From assembly GCF_015291745.1 (NCBI RefSeq), contig NZ_CP030059.1:6785501-6849500 (forward strand): DNA of 64,000 nucleotides, written 5' to 3'. A program made the translations under genes and the position numbers. This document shows, one piece after another, positions 51,724-60,783 of this stretch. Origin of the DNA: Bradyrhizobium sp. CCBAU 53351 (GTDB lineage Bacteria > Pseudomonadota > Alphaproteobacteria > Rhizobiales > Xanthobacteraceae). The notes beneath the pieces are model-generated. The model worked only from the letters and a program-made list of their open reading frames with translations. It searched no databases and was not told where the DNA came from. Within the stretch, counting starts at the first letter, position 1. Every line of letters begins with the position of its first letter.

Positions 51724-53571
51724 ATGATCACCGGGCTGGTGCGCATCCTGATCGTCTGCCTGCTTGCAAGCCTGTCGCGCGACTGCATCGCGGCCGAGGG
51801 CAAGCGGCAGCGTTCGATCCTGGTTCTTGAAGAAGCCGATTTTCGCTCGCCGTTTTATTCCGAGATCTTTGCCGGCATCCGCGCCGCCGCGAAGCAGAGC
51901 GGCACGGCTGACACGGTGATCTACGGCGAGAGCCTCGATCTCAGCCGCTTCCCGGGACCCGGCTATGAAGAGAGCGTGGTCGGCCACCTCAGGACCAAAT
52001 ATGCACAGCGGCCGATCGACGTCATCGTTTCCATTGGCGTCACATCGGCGAAATTCCTTCAAAAGCGCAAGCAAGAGATTTGGCCGGCCGCGCCAGTCGT
52101 CTACGGCTTCGTGCCTGATCTGCCCGAAACGCGCGCGCTGTTTCTGCCCGATACCACCGCCGTCTTCGCCCGCGTGACGCCAGCACATTTGCTGAATGCT
52201 GCGCGCGCCATCGTCCCAGACCTGACCCGTGTCGTCCTCGTGGGCGATGCCTGGAAGAATCCGCTGGTGTATGGACATTGGAAGCAGGACTTCGCGGCCA
52301 TGATGCCGGGCCTCGAAGTCATGGATCTCTCCGATGCCGTGCTGCGCGACGTCCGCAAGCAAGTCGCTTCGCTGCCGGACCGTTCCGCGATCCTGACCTC
52401 CGCGATGTATTCCGACGGCGAAGGCACCTATTATTCCCCGGCGTCGGCGCTCGCGCTTGTCGCCGAGACTGCGAACCGTCCGATCGTCATCACGTCCGAC
52501 ACATTCCTCGGGCGATCGGGCGTCGGCGGCTTCCTGCTGATGCCGGAGATCATCGGACGGGAAGCCGGCGAAGTCGCCATGCGGATACTCGACGGCGAAG
52601 CGCCGTCGAACATCGTCCCCTTCGGCGGGGACAACGTGAAACCGATCTTCGACTGGCGCCAGCTGAAGCGCTGGAACGTGAACGAGGCCAATCTGCCCCC
52701 CGGCAGCGAGGTACGTTTCCGTGAACCGACCTTCTGGGGGCAGTATCACTGGCACGTCACCATCGTTGCGAGCATCGTTCTGCTGCAGGCGATGATGATC
52801 GCGATTCTGCTGCGCGAGCGCCACCTGCGCTTCGTGGCCGAGGTCGAAGCGCGGCAGCGCATGTCGGAGCTCGCTCACTTGAATCGCCGCGCCACCGTCG
52901 GCGAGATGTCTGCCTCGCTCGCCCACGAGCTGAACCAGCCGCTCGCCGCCATCATGATCAATGCCGAGTCGGCCCAGCAGATATTGCGGAATCCGGCTCC
53001 CGACCTCGGCGAGATCGAGGACATATTGGCCCACATTCGCCGAGACGATCAGCGGGCCGCCGAAATCATCAGCCGGCTGCGTGCGTTTCTGAAACGAGAC
53101 CCGACGGTACGGCACGAGCTCGACCTCAATGCGATGGTCGGCGAGGTGTTTCGCTTCCTCTCCGTGCAGGCCTTGACGCACGATGTCGAGCTCGTGACGG
53201 AGCCCTCGCCCGCGGATATCCGCGTCAAGGGCGACAAGGTTCAGCTCCAGCAGGCCATTCTGAATCTGGCCATGAACGGCATCGATGCGGTGGCCCATCT
53301 ACCGAACAAGCGGCGCCGCGTGGTCGGCCGAACCGGTCTCGCCGAGGGCAATCTGGCCCTCGTCTCCGTCGCCGATGCCGGTGACGGAATCCTCGCAGAG
53401 AAGGTGACGGAGATATTCAAGCCGTTCTTCACGACCAAGGCGCAAGGCATGGGCATCGGCCTGTCGATCGCCCATACCATCGTCGAAGCGCATGGCGGGC
53501 GGATCTGGGCCGAGAACGCGCCCTCAGGCGGCGCCGTCTTTCACGTCGCCCTGCCGCTGGCGGTGCCATAG
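51724..53571 (+). CDS. Sensor histidine kinase with periplasmic ABC-type substrate-binding domain
   Basis: The 615-residue protein has a signal or first membrane helix (LVRILIVCLLASLS). A periplasmic domain of about 300 residues follows, of the ABC_sub_bind/TrpX type (ILVLEEADFRSPFYSEIFAGIRAAAKQSG, VYGFVPDLPETRALF, GVGGFLLMPEIIGREAGEVAMRILDG). Next come a second helix (HVTIVASIVLLQAMMIAILL), a HisKA dimerisation helix with His401 in LAHELNQPLAA, and a HATPase domain with NLAMNGIDAV, DAGDGI and GMGIGLSIAH. It should sense a small periplasmic ligand and phosphorylate an unknown response regulator. None is encoded next to it. Confidence 0.9.
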   Translation: MITGLVRILIVCLLASLSRDCIAAEGKRQRSILVLEEADFRSPFYSEIFAGIRAAAKQSGTADTVIYGESLDLSRFPGPGYEESVVGHLRTKYAQRPIDVIVSIGVTSAKFLQKRKQEIWPAAPVVYGFVPDLPETRALFLPDTTAVFARVTPAHLLNAARAIVPDLTRVVLVGDAWKNPLVYGHWKQDFAAMMPGLEVMDLSDAVLRDVRKQVASLPDRSAILTSAMYSDGEGTYYSPASALALVAETANRPIVITSDTFLGRSGVGGFLLMPEIIGREAGEVAMRILDGEAPSNIVPFGGDNVKPIFDWRQLKRWNVNEANLPPGSEVRFREPTFWGQYHWHVTIVASIVLLQAMMIAILLRERHLRFVAEVEARQRMSELAHLNRRATVGEMSASLAHELNQPLAAIMINAESAQQILRNPAPDLGEIEDILAHIRRDDQRAAEIISRLRAFLKRDPTVRHELDLNAMVGEVFRFLSVQALTHDVELVTEPSPADIRVKGDKVQLQQAILNLAMNGIDAVAHLPNKRRRVVGRTGLAEGNLALVSVADAGDGILAEKVTEIFKPFFTTKAQGMGIGLSIAHTIVEAHGGRIWAENAPSGGAVFHVALPLAVP

Positions 53572-53606
53572 CCGCGATCGCAGGCACCAGCACCGCCGAA
53601 CCGGCA

Positions 53607-55166
53607 TCACGCGAACGCCTTTTCCAGCGTCGCGAAGATCACCGCGAGCGACTTGTCGTGCCGCGTCACCGGCGGCACCGGGCGGTCGATCTTCATGAGC
53701 TGATAGACCGCCATCTGTGCTGCCCGCACCGAATATTCGACGGTGAACACGACGTCGTCGGGGATTTCGACGAACTGGCTGACGAAAGCGAGGTTGACCG
53801 AATTCTTCGGCACCGGCAGCGGCCGATCGGTCAGGTTACGCGGCATGAACATGCTGGTGATATAGGGCATGCGGCAGGGAACGCAGATCGCGTCGTCGAG
53901 CACGCTCGCATCGAAGTTCAAGTGGCCGCACAGCTCCTTCAAAATATCCGCGCCCCCGCAATCGGACATCGGCTTGCCGACGAAATTGCCGACGCGGTCG
54001 GGATGCAGCGCATAGCCCCAGAACACCTGCACATTCTTCGGCTGTCCTGCGAAATGCGGCTGGTGATACAGCACGACCGACATCAGCCAGTTGGAATCCT
54101 TGAACGTCACGAGGCCGCCGGTGCCGGCCCTGTTGCCGGAGAACGCCTCCATCCGGTCGAAGAACTGCGGATCGCGGCAGGTGACGGTGAAGGACAGCCA
54201 ATAGGATTCGGGGATCGACGAGTTGAAGGCGGCGGGATTGCCGAACTCGGGACGGCCTTGCGCGATCGTCTCCCACAGCGCCCAGCCCTGGCTCTCCTTC
54301 TTGGTCAGGCGCGACGGCGGCTCGGTCATCGAGCCCAGGCTCGAGGCGTCCGTCATCGAGCCGTTCTGGAAGAACACGAGATCGTCGTCCTCGAGCCGGA
54401 CATTGGCGATGCGGCCGTCGCGGTCGAGCACGAGCTGGCGCACCCGCAAGCGTCCGCCTTCGCTCTCGATCGCCATGTCGGTGACGCGCGTGCCGCGCAC
54501 GAATTGCACGCCCTGGCGCTTCAGCCAGTCGGCGAGCGGCCGCACGATCGCATCATACTGATTGTAGACGGTGCGCTTGACGCCGGCGAGCGTCTCGATG
54601 CGCGGAAACTCGTTCATGAAGCGATGCAGGTATCGCTTCAGCTCGACCGCACTGTGCCAGGGCTGGAAGGCAAAGGTGGTCTGCCACATGTACCAGAAAT
54701 TGGACTCGAAGAACTTCGGCGAGAGCCAGTCGGTGATGCGGCTGTCGCCGAGCGTCTCCTCCGAGGCCTCAGTCAGCCTCAGCAGCTCCAGCCTGTCGCG
54801 CGCGGAGAAGCCCATATGCGAGACATCGACCTTGAAGCGGTTGCGGTCGACCAGCCGCGCCTGCGAATGCGCGGGGTTGTCCAGGTTGAACGCGATGGTC
54901 TCGTCGCGCACGCTGAGGCCGGGATGCTCGAGCGAGGGAATGCTGGAGAGCAGATCCCAGGTGCATTCGTAGTGGTCGGTAGTCAGCATGCGGCCGCCGC
55001 GCAGCGAATAGGCGCCGTTCGCGAGCAGCGCGCCGTCGAGACTGCCGCCGACCAGAGGCTGCGCCTCGTAGATCACGATGTCTCGCCCCGCCTGTTGCGC
55101 GTCGCGGATCAGGAACGCCGCGCCCGCGAGCGATCCAATGCCACCGCCGATGAAATACGCCTTCAT
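53607..55166 (-). CDS. ohyA: Oleate hydratase
   Basis: The 519-residue FAD-binding protein matches the oleate hydratase (myosin-cross-reactive antigen) family. It starts MKAYFIGGGIGSLAGAAFLIRDA, has LVGGSLDGALLANGAYSLRGGRML, the FFESNFWYMWQTTFAFQPWHSAVELKRYLHRF segment, and EYSVRAAQMAVYQLM near the end. It adds water to cis double bonds of unsaturated fatty acids, giving 10-hydroxy acids, and acts at membranes. A long-chain acyl-CoA ligase gene lies 97 bp upstream on the same strand. Confidence 0.93.
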   Translation of the reverse strand: MKAYFIGGGIGSLAGAAFLIRDAQQAGRDIVIYEAQPLVGGSLDGALLANGAYSLRGGRMLTTDHYECTWDLLSSIPSLEHPGLSVRDETIAFNLDNPAHSQARLVDRNRFKVDVSHMGFSARDRLELLRLTEASEETLGDSRITDWLSPKFFESNFWYMWQTTFAFQPWHSAVELKRYLHRFMNEFPRIETLAGVKRTVYNQYDAIVRPLADWLKRQGVQFVRGTRVTDMAIESEGGRLRVRQLVLDRDGRIANVRLEDDDLVFFQNGSMTDASSLGSMTEPPSRLTKKESQGWALWETIAQGRPEFGNPAAFNSSIPESYWLSFTVTCRDPQFFDRMEAFSGNRAGTGGLVTFKDSNWLMSVVLYHQPHFAGQPKNVQVFWGYALHPDRVGNFVGKPMSDCGGADILKELCGHLNFDASVLDDAICVPCRMPYITSMFMPRNLTDRPLPVPKNSVNLAFVSQFVEIPDDVVFTVEYSVRAAQMAVYQLMKIDRPVPPVTRHDKSLAVIFATLEKAFA

Positions 55167-55263
55167 GACTTGCCTCGATTGCCATACGAATTTGTCGTGG
55201 GCGACATTGCATGCGGAGGCAGCGGCCGAAGTTGCGCTGGATCAAGCGCGGCGGAAGCAACGT

Positions 55264-57126
55264 TCAAGAGGACGTGAGCGCGCTCGCGGGGAGAGCCGAA
55301 ACATTCGCCTTCTTCGCATAGATGTGCTCGATCTCGTCCGCGAAGCGGCGCTCGAGCGCGGGCCGCTTGTTCTTCAGCGTCGGCGTCAGCAGGCCCGCCG
55401 CAATGGTCCACGGATCGAGCGTCCACCACACCGCGCGCGGTGTGGCGTAGGACGGATAGGCCTTCACGGCCGCGGCGATCCGCGCCAGCAGCGCCGCCCG
55501 TTCCGCCGCCCCGCCTTGCTGGCCGCGCGCCGCCAGCCTTTCCTTCTCCTCTACCCAGGCCTTGGCATTCAGCACCACGAGCGCGGCGAGGAACGGCCGC
55601 TGCTCGCCAACCACCAGCGCCTGCTCGAACAAGGGATCGGCGAGGATCGCGGTCTCCAGATCCACCGGCGCGATCTTCTCGCCGGTGGAGGTGACCAGGA
55701 TGTCCTTGATGCGACCGGTGATGGTGATGCGCCCGTTCTCGATGCGGGCCTGGTCGCCGGTATGCAGCCAGCCATCGGCGTCCTTGACGCGGCGCGTCTC
55801 CTCGTCCTTGTGCCAGTAGCCGAGCATGACGCTCGGACCGCGCACCAGCAATTCGTCGTTCTCGCCGAGCCTGACCTCGACGCCGTCGAGGACATGGCCG
55901 ACCGAATGCGGATCGTTATCCTCGACGGTATTCACGGAGACCACCGGCGAGGTCTCCGTCATGCCGTAGCCCTGGAGGACGTCGAGCCCGAGCGCGAGAA
56001 ACAGGCGAATGACGGGCGCCGCGATCGGCGCGCCACCGGACACCGCGACGCGCAGGCGACCGCCGAGTTGCGCCAGCACCTTGTCGGCGACGAGCCGCTT
56101 CAGCAGCGGCCAGGCCAGCCGGTCCAGCAGCGACGGCATGGCGTGCTGCTGCCGCGCGTCGAAGCGCCGCCCGCCGACGGCGACGGTGAGATCGAGCAGC
56201 GCGCGCTCGATCCAGCCCGCGGATGCCCGATGCTGCATGATCTGCGCGTAGATGCGCTCGTAGATCCGGGGCACCGAGACCAGCACCGTCGGCCGTACAT
56301 GCTTCAGATCCTCCGCCAGTTGCGGCACCGAGCGGGCATAGGCGACGCAGGCGCCGGCCGCGATCGGGTAGTAATAGCCGCCGGTGCGCTCGAAGGTGTG
56401 CGAGAGCGGCAGAAAGGACAGGAAGACGTCGTGCGGCTCGGCTTCGATGCGGCGCGCGATCGCCTTCACATTGGCGACGACGTTGCCTTGCGACAGCATC
56501 ACGCCCTTGGGCCGCCCCGTGGTACCCGAGGTGTAGACGATGGCGGCGAGATCGTGCGGTTCGATCGCGACATCGGGCAGCGGCGCGCTCGCCCCAGGGG
56601 CTTGCGCGAGCCAATGGTCGAGCCCGATGATCCGCGCGTTCGGCGTGATGAGCCCGCTTGCATCCGCGCAGACGACGCGCTTGAGATGGTCGAGCGGCTG
56701 GCCGGTCGCCACGATCGCCTGCCAGCGCTCCAGGGTATCGACGAACAAGAGCAGTGCACCGGAATCGACGAGGACGTAGGCGACGCTGTCGGGGTTGTCG
56801 ACGGCGTGCATCGGCACCGGGACGAGGCCGCGCGAAAGCGCCGCCTGGTCCATCGCGATATGCGCGATGCCGTTCGGCATCAGGATCGCGACGCGCTCGC
56901 CGGGCGCGAAATTCTCCGCGGCCAGCGCCCGCCGCCACAGCTCGAATTCGGCATCGATCTCCCGCCAGGACTGGCTGACCCAGCGCTTGGCACCGGCGTC
57001 GAAATGGCGATAGGCCTCCGCCGCCGGCGTCGCCTTGATTCGCCAGCGCAGGAGCTCCGGCAGCGTCTTGATGTCGGCAAGACCGTCTGGTTGACTCGCC
57101 TGTCCCGGCATGGCGTTCTCTCGCAT
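55264..57126 (-). CDS. Long-chain acyl-CoA synthetase (FAA1-type)
   Basis: The protein has about 620 residues and is of the AMP-forming long-chain synthetase group: YTSGTTGRPKGVMLSQGN as phosphate loop, the FLPLSHTFERTGGYYYPI region, QGYGMTETSPVVSVN, and WLHTGDQARIENGRITITGRIKDILVTSTGEKIAPV. The catalytic C-terminal region is of the long FAA1 form. It should activate long-chain fatty acids. The ATG at 57126 is used; a TTG at 57141 and an ATG at 57111 are alternatives. It precedes ohyA, so the pair may handle hydroxy fatty acids. Confidence 0.9.
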   Translation of the reverse strand: MRENAMPGQASQPDGLADIKTLPELLRWRIKATPAAEAYRHFDAGAKRWVSQSWREIDAEFELWRRALAAENFAPGERVAILMPNGIAHIAMDQAALSRGLVPVPMHAVDNPDSVAYVLVDSGALLLFVDTLERWQAIVATGQPLDHLKRVVCADASGLITPNARIIGLDHWLAQAPGASAPLPDVAIEPHDLAAIVYTSGTTGRPKGVMLSQGNVVANVKAIARRIEAEPHDVFLSFLPLSHTFERTGGYYYPIAAGACVAYARSVPQLAEDLKHVRPTVLVSVPRIYERIYAQIMQHRASAGWIERALLDLTVAVGGRRFDARQQHAMPSLLDRLAWPLLKRLVADKVLAQLGGRLRVAVSGGAPIAAPVIRLFLALGLDVLQGYGMTETSPVVSVNTVEDNDPHSVGHVLDGVEVRLGENDELLVRGPSVMLGYWHKDEETRRVKDADGWLHTGDQARIENGRITITGRIKDILVTSTGEKIAPVDLETAILADPLFEQALVVGEQRPFLAALVVLNAKAWVEEKERLAARGQQGGAAERAALLARIAAAVKAYPSYATPRAVWWTLDPWTIAAGLLTPTLKNKRPALERRFADEIEHIYAKKANVSALPASALTSS

Positions 57127-57221
57127 CTCGTCGATTCCCAACCATTTGGTGCCTCGACCCTAGGCCGGCCAGTCCTTGCCGCTTTGATCCTCAGCAAGGC
57201 GGCCATGCTTTGGAGCGACCC

Positions 57222-57569
57222 ATGACGCGCGACCGCCTGTTTCTGCTGCGGCCCGGTTTCGAGGATCCGGCCTTTCCGGGGCGACTGTTCTACTGCTGGC
57301 ATTGCGCGCTGATCGAGGGCGTGCTGGCCTCGTTTCCGCAGCTTGCCGCAGAGCTCGAGGTCGAGCGCATCGCGTGGCCGCGCCCGCGGCAGCCGGTGAT
57401 CGCGCTTCTTGGCGAGGAGAACCAGTCGCTGCCGCTGCTGGTATTGGCCGACGGCGCGACATCGCCGCACCAGACCGGCAGCCATCAGGGCCGCGCCTTC
57501 ATCGCCGACAAGGATGCGATCCTCGCCGCACTTTCCGAACGCCACGGCTTTCCTGATCCGCATCCGTGA
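57222..57569 (+). CDS. DUF3088 family protein with CxxC motif
   Basis: The 115-residue protein matches DUF3088: RDRLFLLRPGFEDPAFPGRLFYCWHCALIEGVLASFP, followed by IAWPRPRQPVIALLGEENQSLPLLVL. The fold pattern is thioredoxin-like, with the CWHC motif at residues 25-28 at the start of helix 1. It could be a redox or metal-binding protein; the family has no assigned function. TTGGAGCG places the ATG at 57222. It is divergent from the acyl-CoA ligase. Confidence 0.85.
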   Translation: MTRDRLFLLRPGFEDPAFPGRLFYCWHCALIEGVLASFPQLAAELEVERIAWPRPRQPVIALLGEENQSLPLLVLADGATSPHQTGSHQGRAFIADKDAILAALSERHGFPDPHP

Positions 57570-57691
57570 GGCGCATCCGCCAGCCGGCATGACCGCTCTC
57601 GTGTCCCGTCGCAAAACGAGGGAAGATCGGCATTGCGCGCCGTCCCCATCCTCGCATATTCGCTTCCACGACCCGCGCGAAAGATCCGATC

Positions 57692-58261
57692 ATGCCCCAC
57701 GCCCTCCCCGCTCTCATCGTCATCGACGTCCAGCGCGCGTTCGACGAATGGGAGGCCGCGGGGAAACGGCGCAACAATCCGGATGCGGTGGCGCGGATCG
57801 CCGATCTGCTGCGGGCGTTCAGAACCCGCGGCGCGCCGATCTTTCATATCCGCCATGAAGGCACCAAGCCGAACTCGTCGTTCCTGCCTCAAAGCTCCGG
57901 CTATGCCGGCAAGGACGAGGCGCGCGAGCAGCCCGGCGAGACCGTCATCGTTAAGCGCGTCAACAGCGCCTTCATCGGCACGGATCTGGAGACGCGCCTG
58001 CGCGCGGCCGGCATCGGCACGCTCGTGATCTGCGGCGCGACCACCAATCATTGCGTCGAGACGACGACGCGGATGGCCGGCAATCTCGGCTTCGACGCGC
58101 GCCTCGTGCGCGATGCGACATGGACGTTCGACCGCATCGGGCCCGACGGCGACGTGCACGCAGCCGAGGAGATCCATGCGATGACGCTGTCGAACCTCAA
58201 CGGCGAGTTCGCCCGCATCGTGACAACGCGTGACGTGATCGGGTCATTCGCGGCCAAGTGA
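57692..58261 (+). CDS. Isochorismatase-family cysteine hydrolase
   Basis: The 189-residue alpha/beta protein has the cysteine-hydrolase triad Asp12 (VIDVQRAFDEW), Lys88 (VIVKRVNSAF) and Cys121 (GATTNHCVETT), with the usual cis-peptide region before the Cys. It should hydrolyse an amide or vinyl ether such as those of nicotinamidase-like or isochorismatase-like enzymes; the exact substrate cannot be told. It is preceded by an unremarkable 122-bp gap. Confidence 0.9.
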   Translation: MPHALPALIVIDVQRAFDEWEAAGKRRNNPDAVARIADLLRAFRTRGAPIFHIRHEGTKPNSSFLPQSSGYAGKDEAREQPGETVIVKRVNSAFIGTDLETRLRAAGIGTLVICGATTNHCVETTTRMAGNLGFDARLVRDATWTFDRIGPDGDVHAAEEIHAMTLSNLNGEFARIVTTRDVIGSFAAK

Positions 58262-58370
58262 TGGCAGCAATGTGATCGACGCGATAATGCGACAATAAAT
58301 CTTACGACGCGCGTTCAAGAGCGCGAATCATGCACCGCGCACTGCGTCGTTTCGACGCCCGCACTGTCCT

Positions 58371-58395
58371 GGAACGCAGCCGACGCCCATCTGTT
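58371..58395 (+). promoter_or_regulatory. Candidate EcfG-type promoter
   Basis: GGAAC is followed after exactly 16 bases by TGTT. This is one base from the EcfG consensus GGAAC-N16/17-CGTT. It lies 30-54 bp before the His-rich secreted protein start. The same hexamer-spacing-tetramer arrangement appears on the reverse strand at 19885-19909. Confidence 0.45.
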
Positions 58396-58424
58396 GTCTC
58401 ACGACATTCAACTGGAGTGATGAC

Positions 58425-58742
58425 ATGAAATATCTCATCGTCGCGATGGCGGTCGGAGCTGCGGCGCTTGCCGGCGGATCGACGGCGAACGCGGCCGGCA
58501 GTTCGAGCGCTAAGCAGAGCGCGCAGGGCGGCCAATCGACCGACATCAGCGCGCAGCACCGGCACCACGGCCATCACCATCATTGGCGCCGTCATCACCA
58601 CCATCACGGCTACTACCGTCCGCACTACCGCAGCTACGGCTACTACCCGCGGCATCACGGCTATTACGGCGGCGGGCCGTATGGATATTACGGTGGCGGC
58701 GGCCCGGGCGTGACGTTCAGCTTCGGCGGCGGACGCTGGTGA
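58425..58742 (+). CDS. Exported His/Gly/Tyr-rich protein
   Basis: The 105-residue protein has a signal peptide (AMAVGAAALAGGSTANA). The mature part begins Ser/Gln-rich (SSAKQSAQGGQSTDISAQ), then has a dense His cluster HRHHGHHHHWRRHHHHHG at about residues 46-63, and ends with Tyr/Gly/Pro repeats (YYGGGPYGYYGGGGPG). The His-rich segment is likely to bind Zn, Ni or Cu in the periplasm. An EcfG-type promoter precedes it and a perfect terminator follows it. No protein family is assigned. Confidence 0.82.
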   Translation: MKYLIVAMAVGAAALAGGSTANAAGSSSAKQSAQGGQSTDISAQHRHHGHHHHWRRHHHHHGYYRPHYRSYGYYPRHHGYYGGGPYGYYGGGGPGVTFSFGGGRW

Positions 58743-58747
58743 GACAT

Positions 58748-58775
58748 GAGGCCCGCAAGTGTGCGGGCCTCTTTT
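58748..58775. terminator. Strong bidirectional terminator
   Basis: GAGGCCCGCA pairs with TGCGGGCCTC around a 4-base loop (AGTG), followed by TTTTCATTT. It ends the His-rich protein gene and overlaps the end of the reverse-strand amine oxidase gene. Confidence 0.85.
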
Positions 58776-60046
58776 CATTTCCGCAGGATCATCCCCGCCG
58801 TCTCCGCCCCGCTCGCCAGCGCCGCTTCCACCGTGCCCATGTCGCGGCCGCGATAGAGCGCTTCACCGGAGAACAACACCAGGCCATCGGCGCGCGCCAG
58901 AATCGCCTGCGCCTCGCGCGTCCGCGGTGTCGCCCAGGAATAGGCGCCGCGGGCGAAGGGGTCGTGCGCCCAGTTGGTCGCCGCCGCGGTCACCAACTCG
59001 CTTGCGACATCCTCGCGCGGCAGCTTGAAGATGCCGGCGAGTGAATCGAGCCCGGCTTCGATCAATTCCTGCGCATCGAGCCTGTCCAGCTCCCTTGTGC
59101 GCGGGCCGCCGAACCAACCGGTGAGCACGGCCTGCTGGCTCGGATATTGCGTCCACCACACCGGGATCTTCTGTTCGGACAGCAGGAAGGTCATGCCTGC
59201 GAGCTCATGGTGCCGCTCGCGCCACCATGGCCGCGCGAAGCGCAGCAGGATCTTGATGACGTTGCCGAAGCCGATGTCATCAATGGCGGCAAGCCTCGCA
59301 CGCGCGCTCGCCGGCAGCGTCATCTCGCGCAGCAAAGGCAGCGGCACGGTGAGGATCACGCTGTCGCAGCCATGTCGGTCGCCGCCGGCGCAGCGAACGG
59401 TAACTTCGCCGCGCTCCTCCTCGATCGCCGTCACCACGCAGCCGAGATTGATTGTGACGCCAAGCCTGCGGCAGTCCGCCGCGAGAAAGTCGATCAGCGT
59501 GCCATAGCCGCGATCGATGCGCGCCTGCGGCGCGTGCCCGCCATCCATCCATTCCTCGCGCAGCGCCAGCGTCGAGGCGCGCTCGGGGTCGGCCGCGTCA
59601 TAGCCCTCGACCATCCGCTCGATCGAATGGCGCATCGGCGCATACTCATCCCCGGAAAAATGCCGGCGCAGGAAATCGGCGACGGAGAGATCGTCCTGCA
59701 AATCCCTCAGCGCGGCCTGAAGCTCCGCCTCGTGCGGATCGTCACGCGCCTCGCGCGAGAGCCTCGTTCCGTCAAAGCTCCACTGCTCGCCTTCGATCTC
59801 CTGAAGCGACAGCCCGGCCTCGCGCAGCAATCCGCGCGTGACCGGCGCCTCGCCATGGACGAATTCGGCGCCGCCCGCGGCGGGATAGCCGAACTCCTCA
59901 GCCGGCAGCGGATGGATGCGGCCGCCGCAGCGCCCGCGCGCCTCCAGCACCGTCACCTTCCGACCGGCACGCGCCAGCTCGCGCGCCGCCATCAGTCCTG
60001 CCGCGCCGGCGCCGACGATGACGATATGCTGTGAGGTCTCGGACAT
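58775..60046 (-). CDS. FAD-dependent amine oxidase-like protein
   Basis: The 423-residue protein has the N-terminal dinucleotide motif VGAGAAGLMAARELARAGRKVTVLEARGRCGGRI. The monoamine-oxidase-type substrate domain includes AAGGAEFVHGEAP and ends with DGLVLFSGEALYRGRDMGTVEAALASGAETA. It should oxidise an amine or amino acid; the substrate is not known. It lies 8 bp after the RibD-C gene stop, so they probably form an operon. Confidence 0.9.
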   Translation of the reverse strand: MSETSQHIVIVGAGAAGLMAARELARAGRKVTVLEARGRCGGRIHPLPAEEFGYPAAGGAEFVHGEAPVTRGLLREAGLSLQEIEGEQWSFDGTRLSREARDDPHEAELQAALRDLQDDLSVADFLRRHFSGDEYAPMRHSIERMVEGYDAADPERASTLALREEWMDGGHAPQARIDRGYGTLIDFLAADCRRLGVTINLGCVVTAIEEERGEVTVRCAGGDRHGCDSVILTVPLPLLREMTLPASARARLAAIDDIGFGNVIKILLRFARPWWRERHHELAGMTFLLSEQKIPVWWTQYPSQQAVLTGWFGGPRTRELDRLDAQELIEAGLDSLAGIFKLPREDVASELVTAAATNWAHDPFARGAYSWATPRTREAQAILARADGLVLFSGEALYRGRDMGTVEAALASGAETAGMILRK

Positions 60047-60054
60047 GACCGGCT

Positions 60055-60762
60055 TTACCGGCTCGCGGCTGTCGGGTCGTTCTTGATCAGATAGCGCAGC
60101 AGCAGCACACCGCCGCCGAGCTCCCGCGTGCTCTCCAGCGTCATCGCCGCAATCGGCGCGCGCTTGTCGCTGTCCGCCTCCGTCGAGGAGAACACGAAGG
60201 GCGCACCCGTGGCGCCATCGATCGCGGGACTGAGGATCAGGTTGAACTCGTCGATCAGGCCGGCCCGCAGGAATGCGCCATTGGCGACGCCGCCGCCCTC
60301 CACCAAGAGGCGCTTCACGCCGAGCTCGCGGTGGAGAATGTCCAGCGCCAGCGCCAGGTCGATCTCGGACTTGCCGGCAAAGACATAGGAGACGCCCTCG
60401 CCGCGGAGCCCTGCGAGATGCGAATCCGGAACGCTCTCGGTCAGCACCACGACGATGGGGTCGCCGCCGATGTCCGAGCGGCCCCAGCCGATCTTGCCCT
60501 GCGCATCGAGCACGATTCCATAGGTTTTCGAGTCGCGCCGCGCGAGCCAGTTTTCGCGCGGCAGCTTCTCCTTCGTCGCGGGATAGGGCTGGCCCTTGGC
60601 GAACTCCGATCCGGTGACGCGGCCGATCACCCAGGCATCGCCGCCGAGCTCCTCATGGATCTTCTCGAACCAGTCGGTGCCCGCCCCTTTCGGACGCCAG
60701 CGGCTGGGATGCGTGCGGCCGTCGAGGCTGGAATGCATCAGGCAGATGACGTAGGGCTTCAT
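60055..60762 (-). CDS. RibD C-terminal/dihydrofolate-reductase-like reductase
   Basis: The 235-residue protein has the RibD-C/DHFR-like fold pattern: MKPYVICLMHSSLDGRT at the start, WFEKIHEELGGDAWVIGRVTG, LHRELGVKRLLVEGGGVANGAFLRAGLIDEFNLILSPAIDG. It probably reduces a pterin- or flavin-pathway-like substrate with NADPH. It is the first gene of a two-gene run with the amine oxidase downstream. Confidence 0.9.
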   Translation of the reverse strand: MKPYVICLMHSSLDGRTHPSRWRPKGAGTDWFEKIHEELGGDAWVIGRVTGSEFAKGQPYPATKEKLPRENWLARRDSKTYGIVLDAQGKIGWGRSDIGGDPIVVVLTESVPDSHLAGLRGEGVSYVFAGKSEIDLALALDILHRELGVKRLLVEGGGVANGAFLRAGLIDEFNLILSPAIDGATGAPFVFSSTEADSDKRAPIAAMTLESTRELGGGVLLLRYLIKNDPTAASR

Positions 60763-60783
60763 GCAATTCTCCGGAAATGCGCT

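Noticed and set aside
57183..57196. FNR-like half-match before the DUF3088 gene
   Set aside because: The second half-site has a mismatch in the core and the site is too close to the start codon for an activator.
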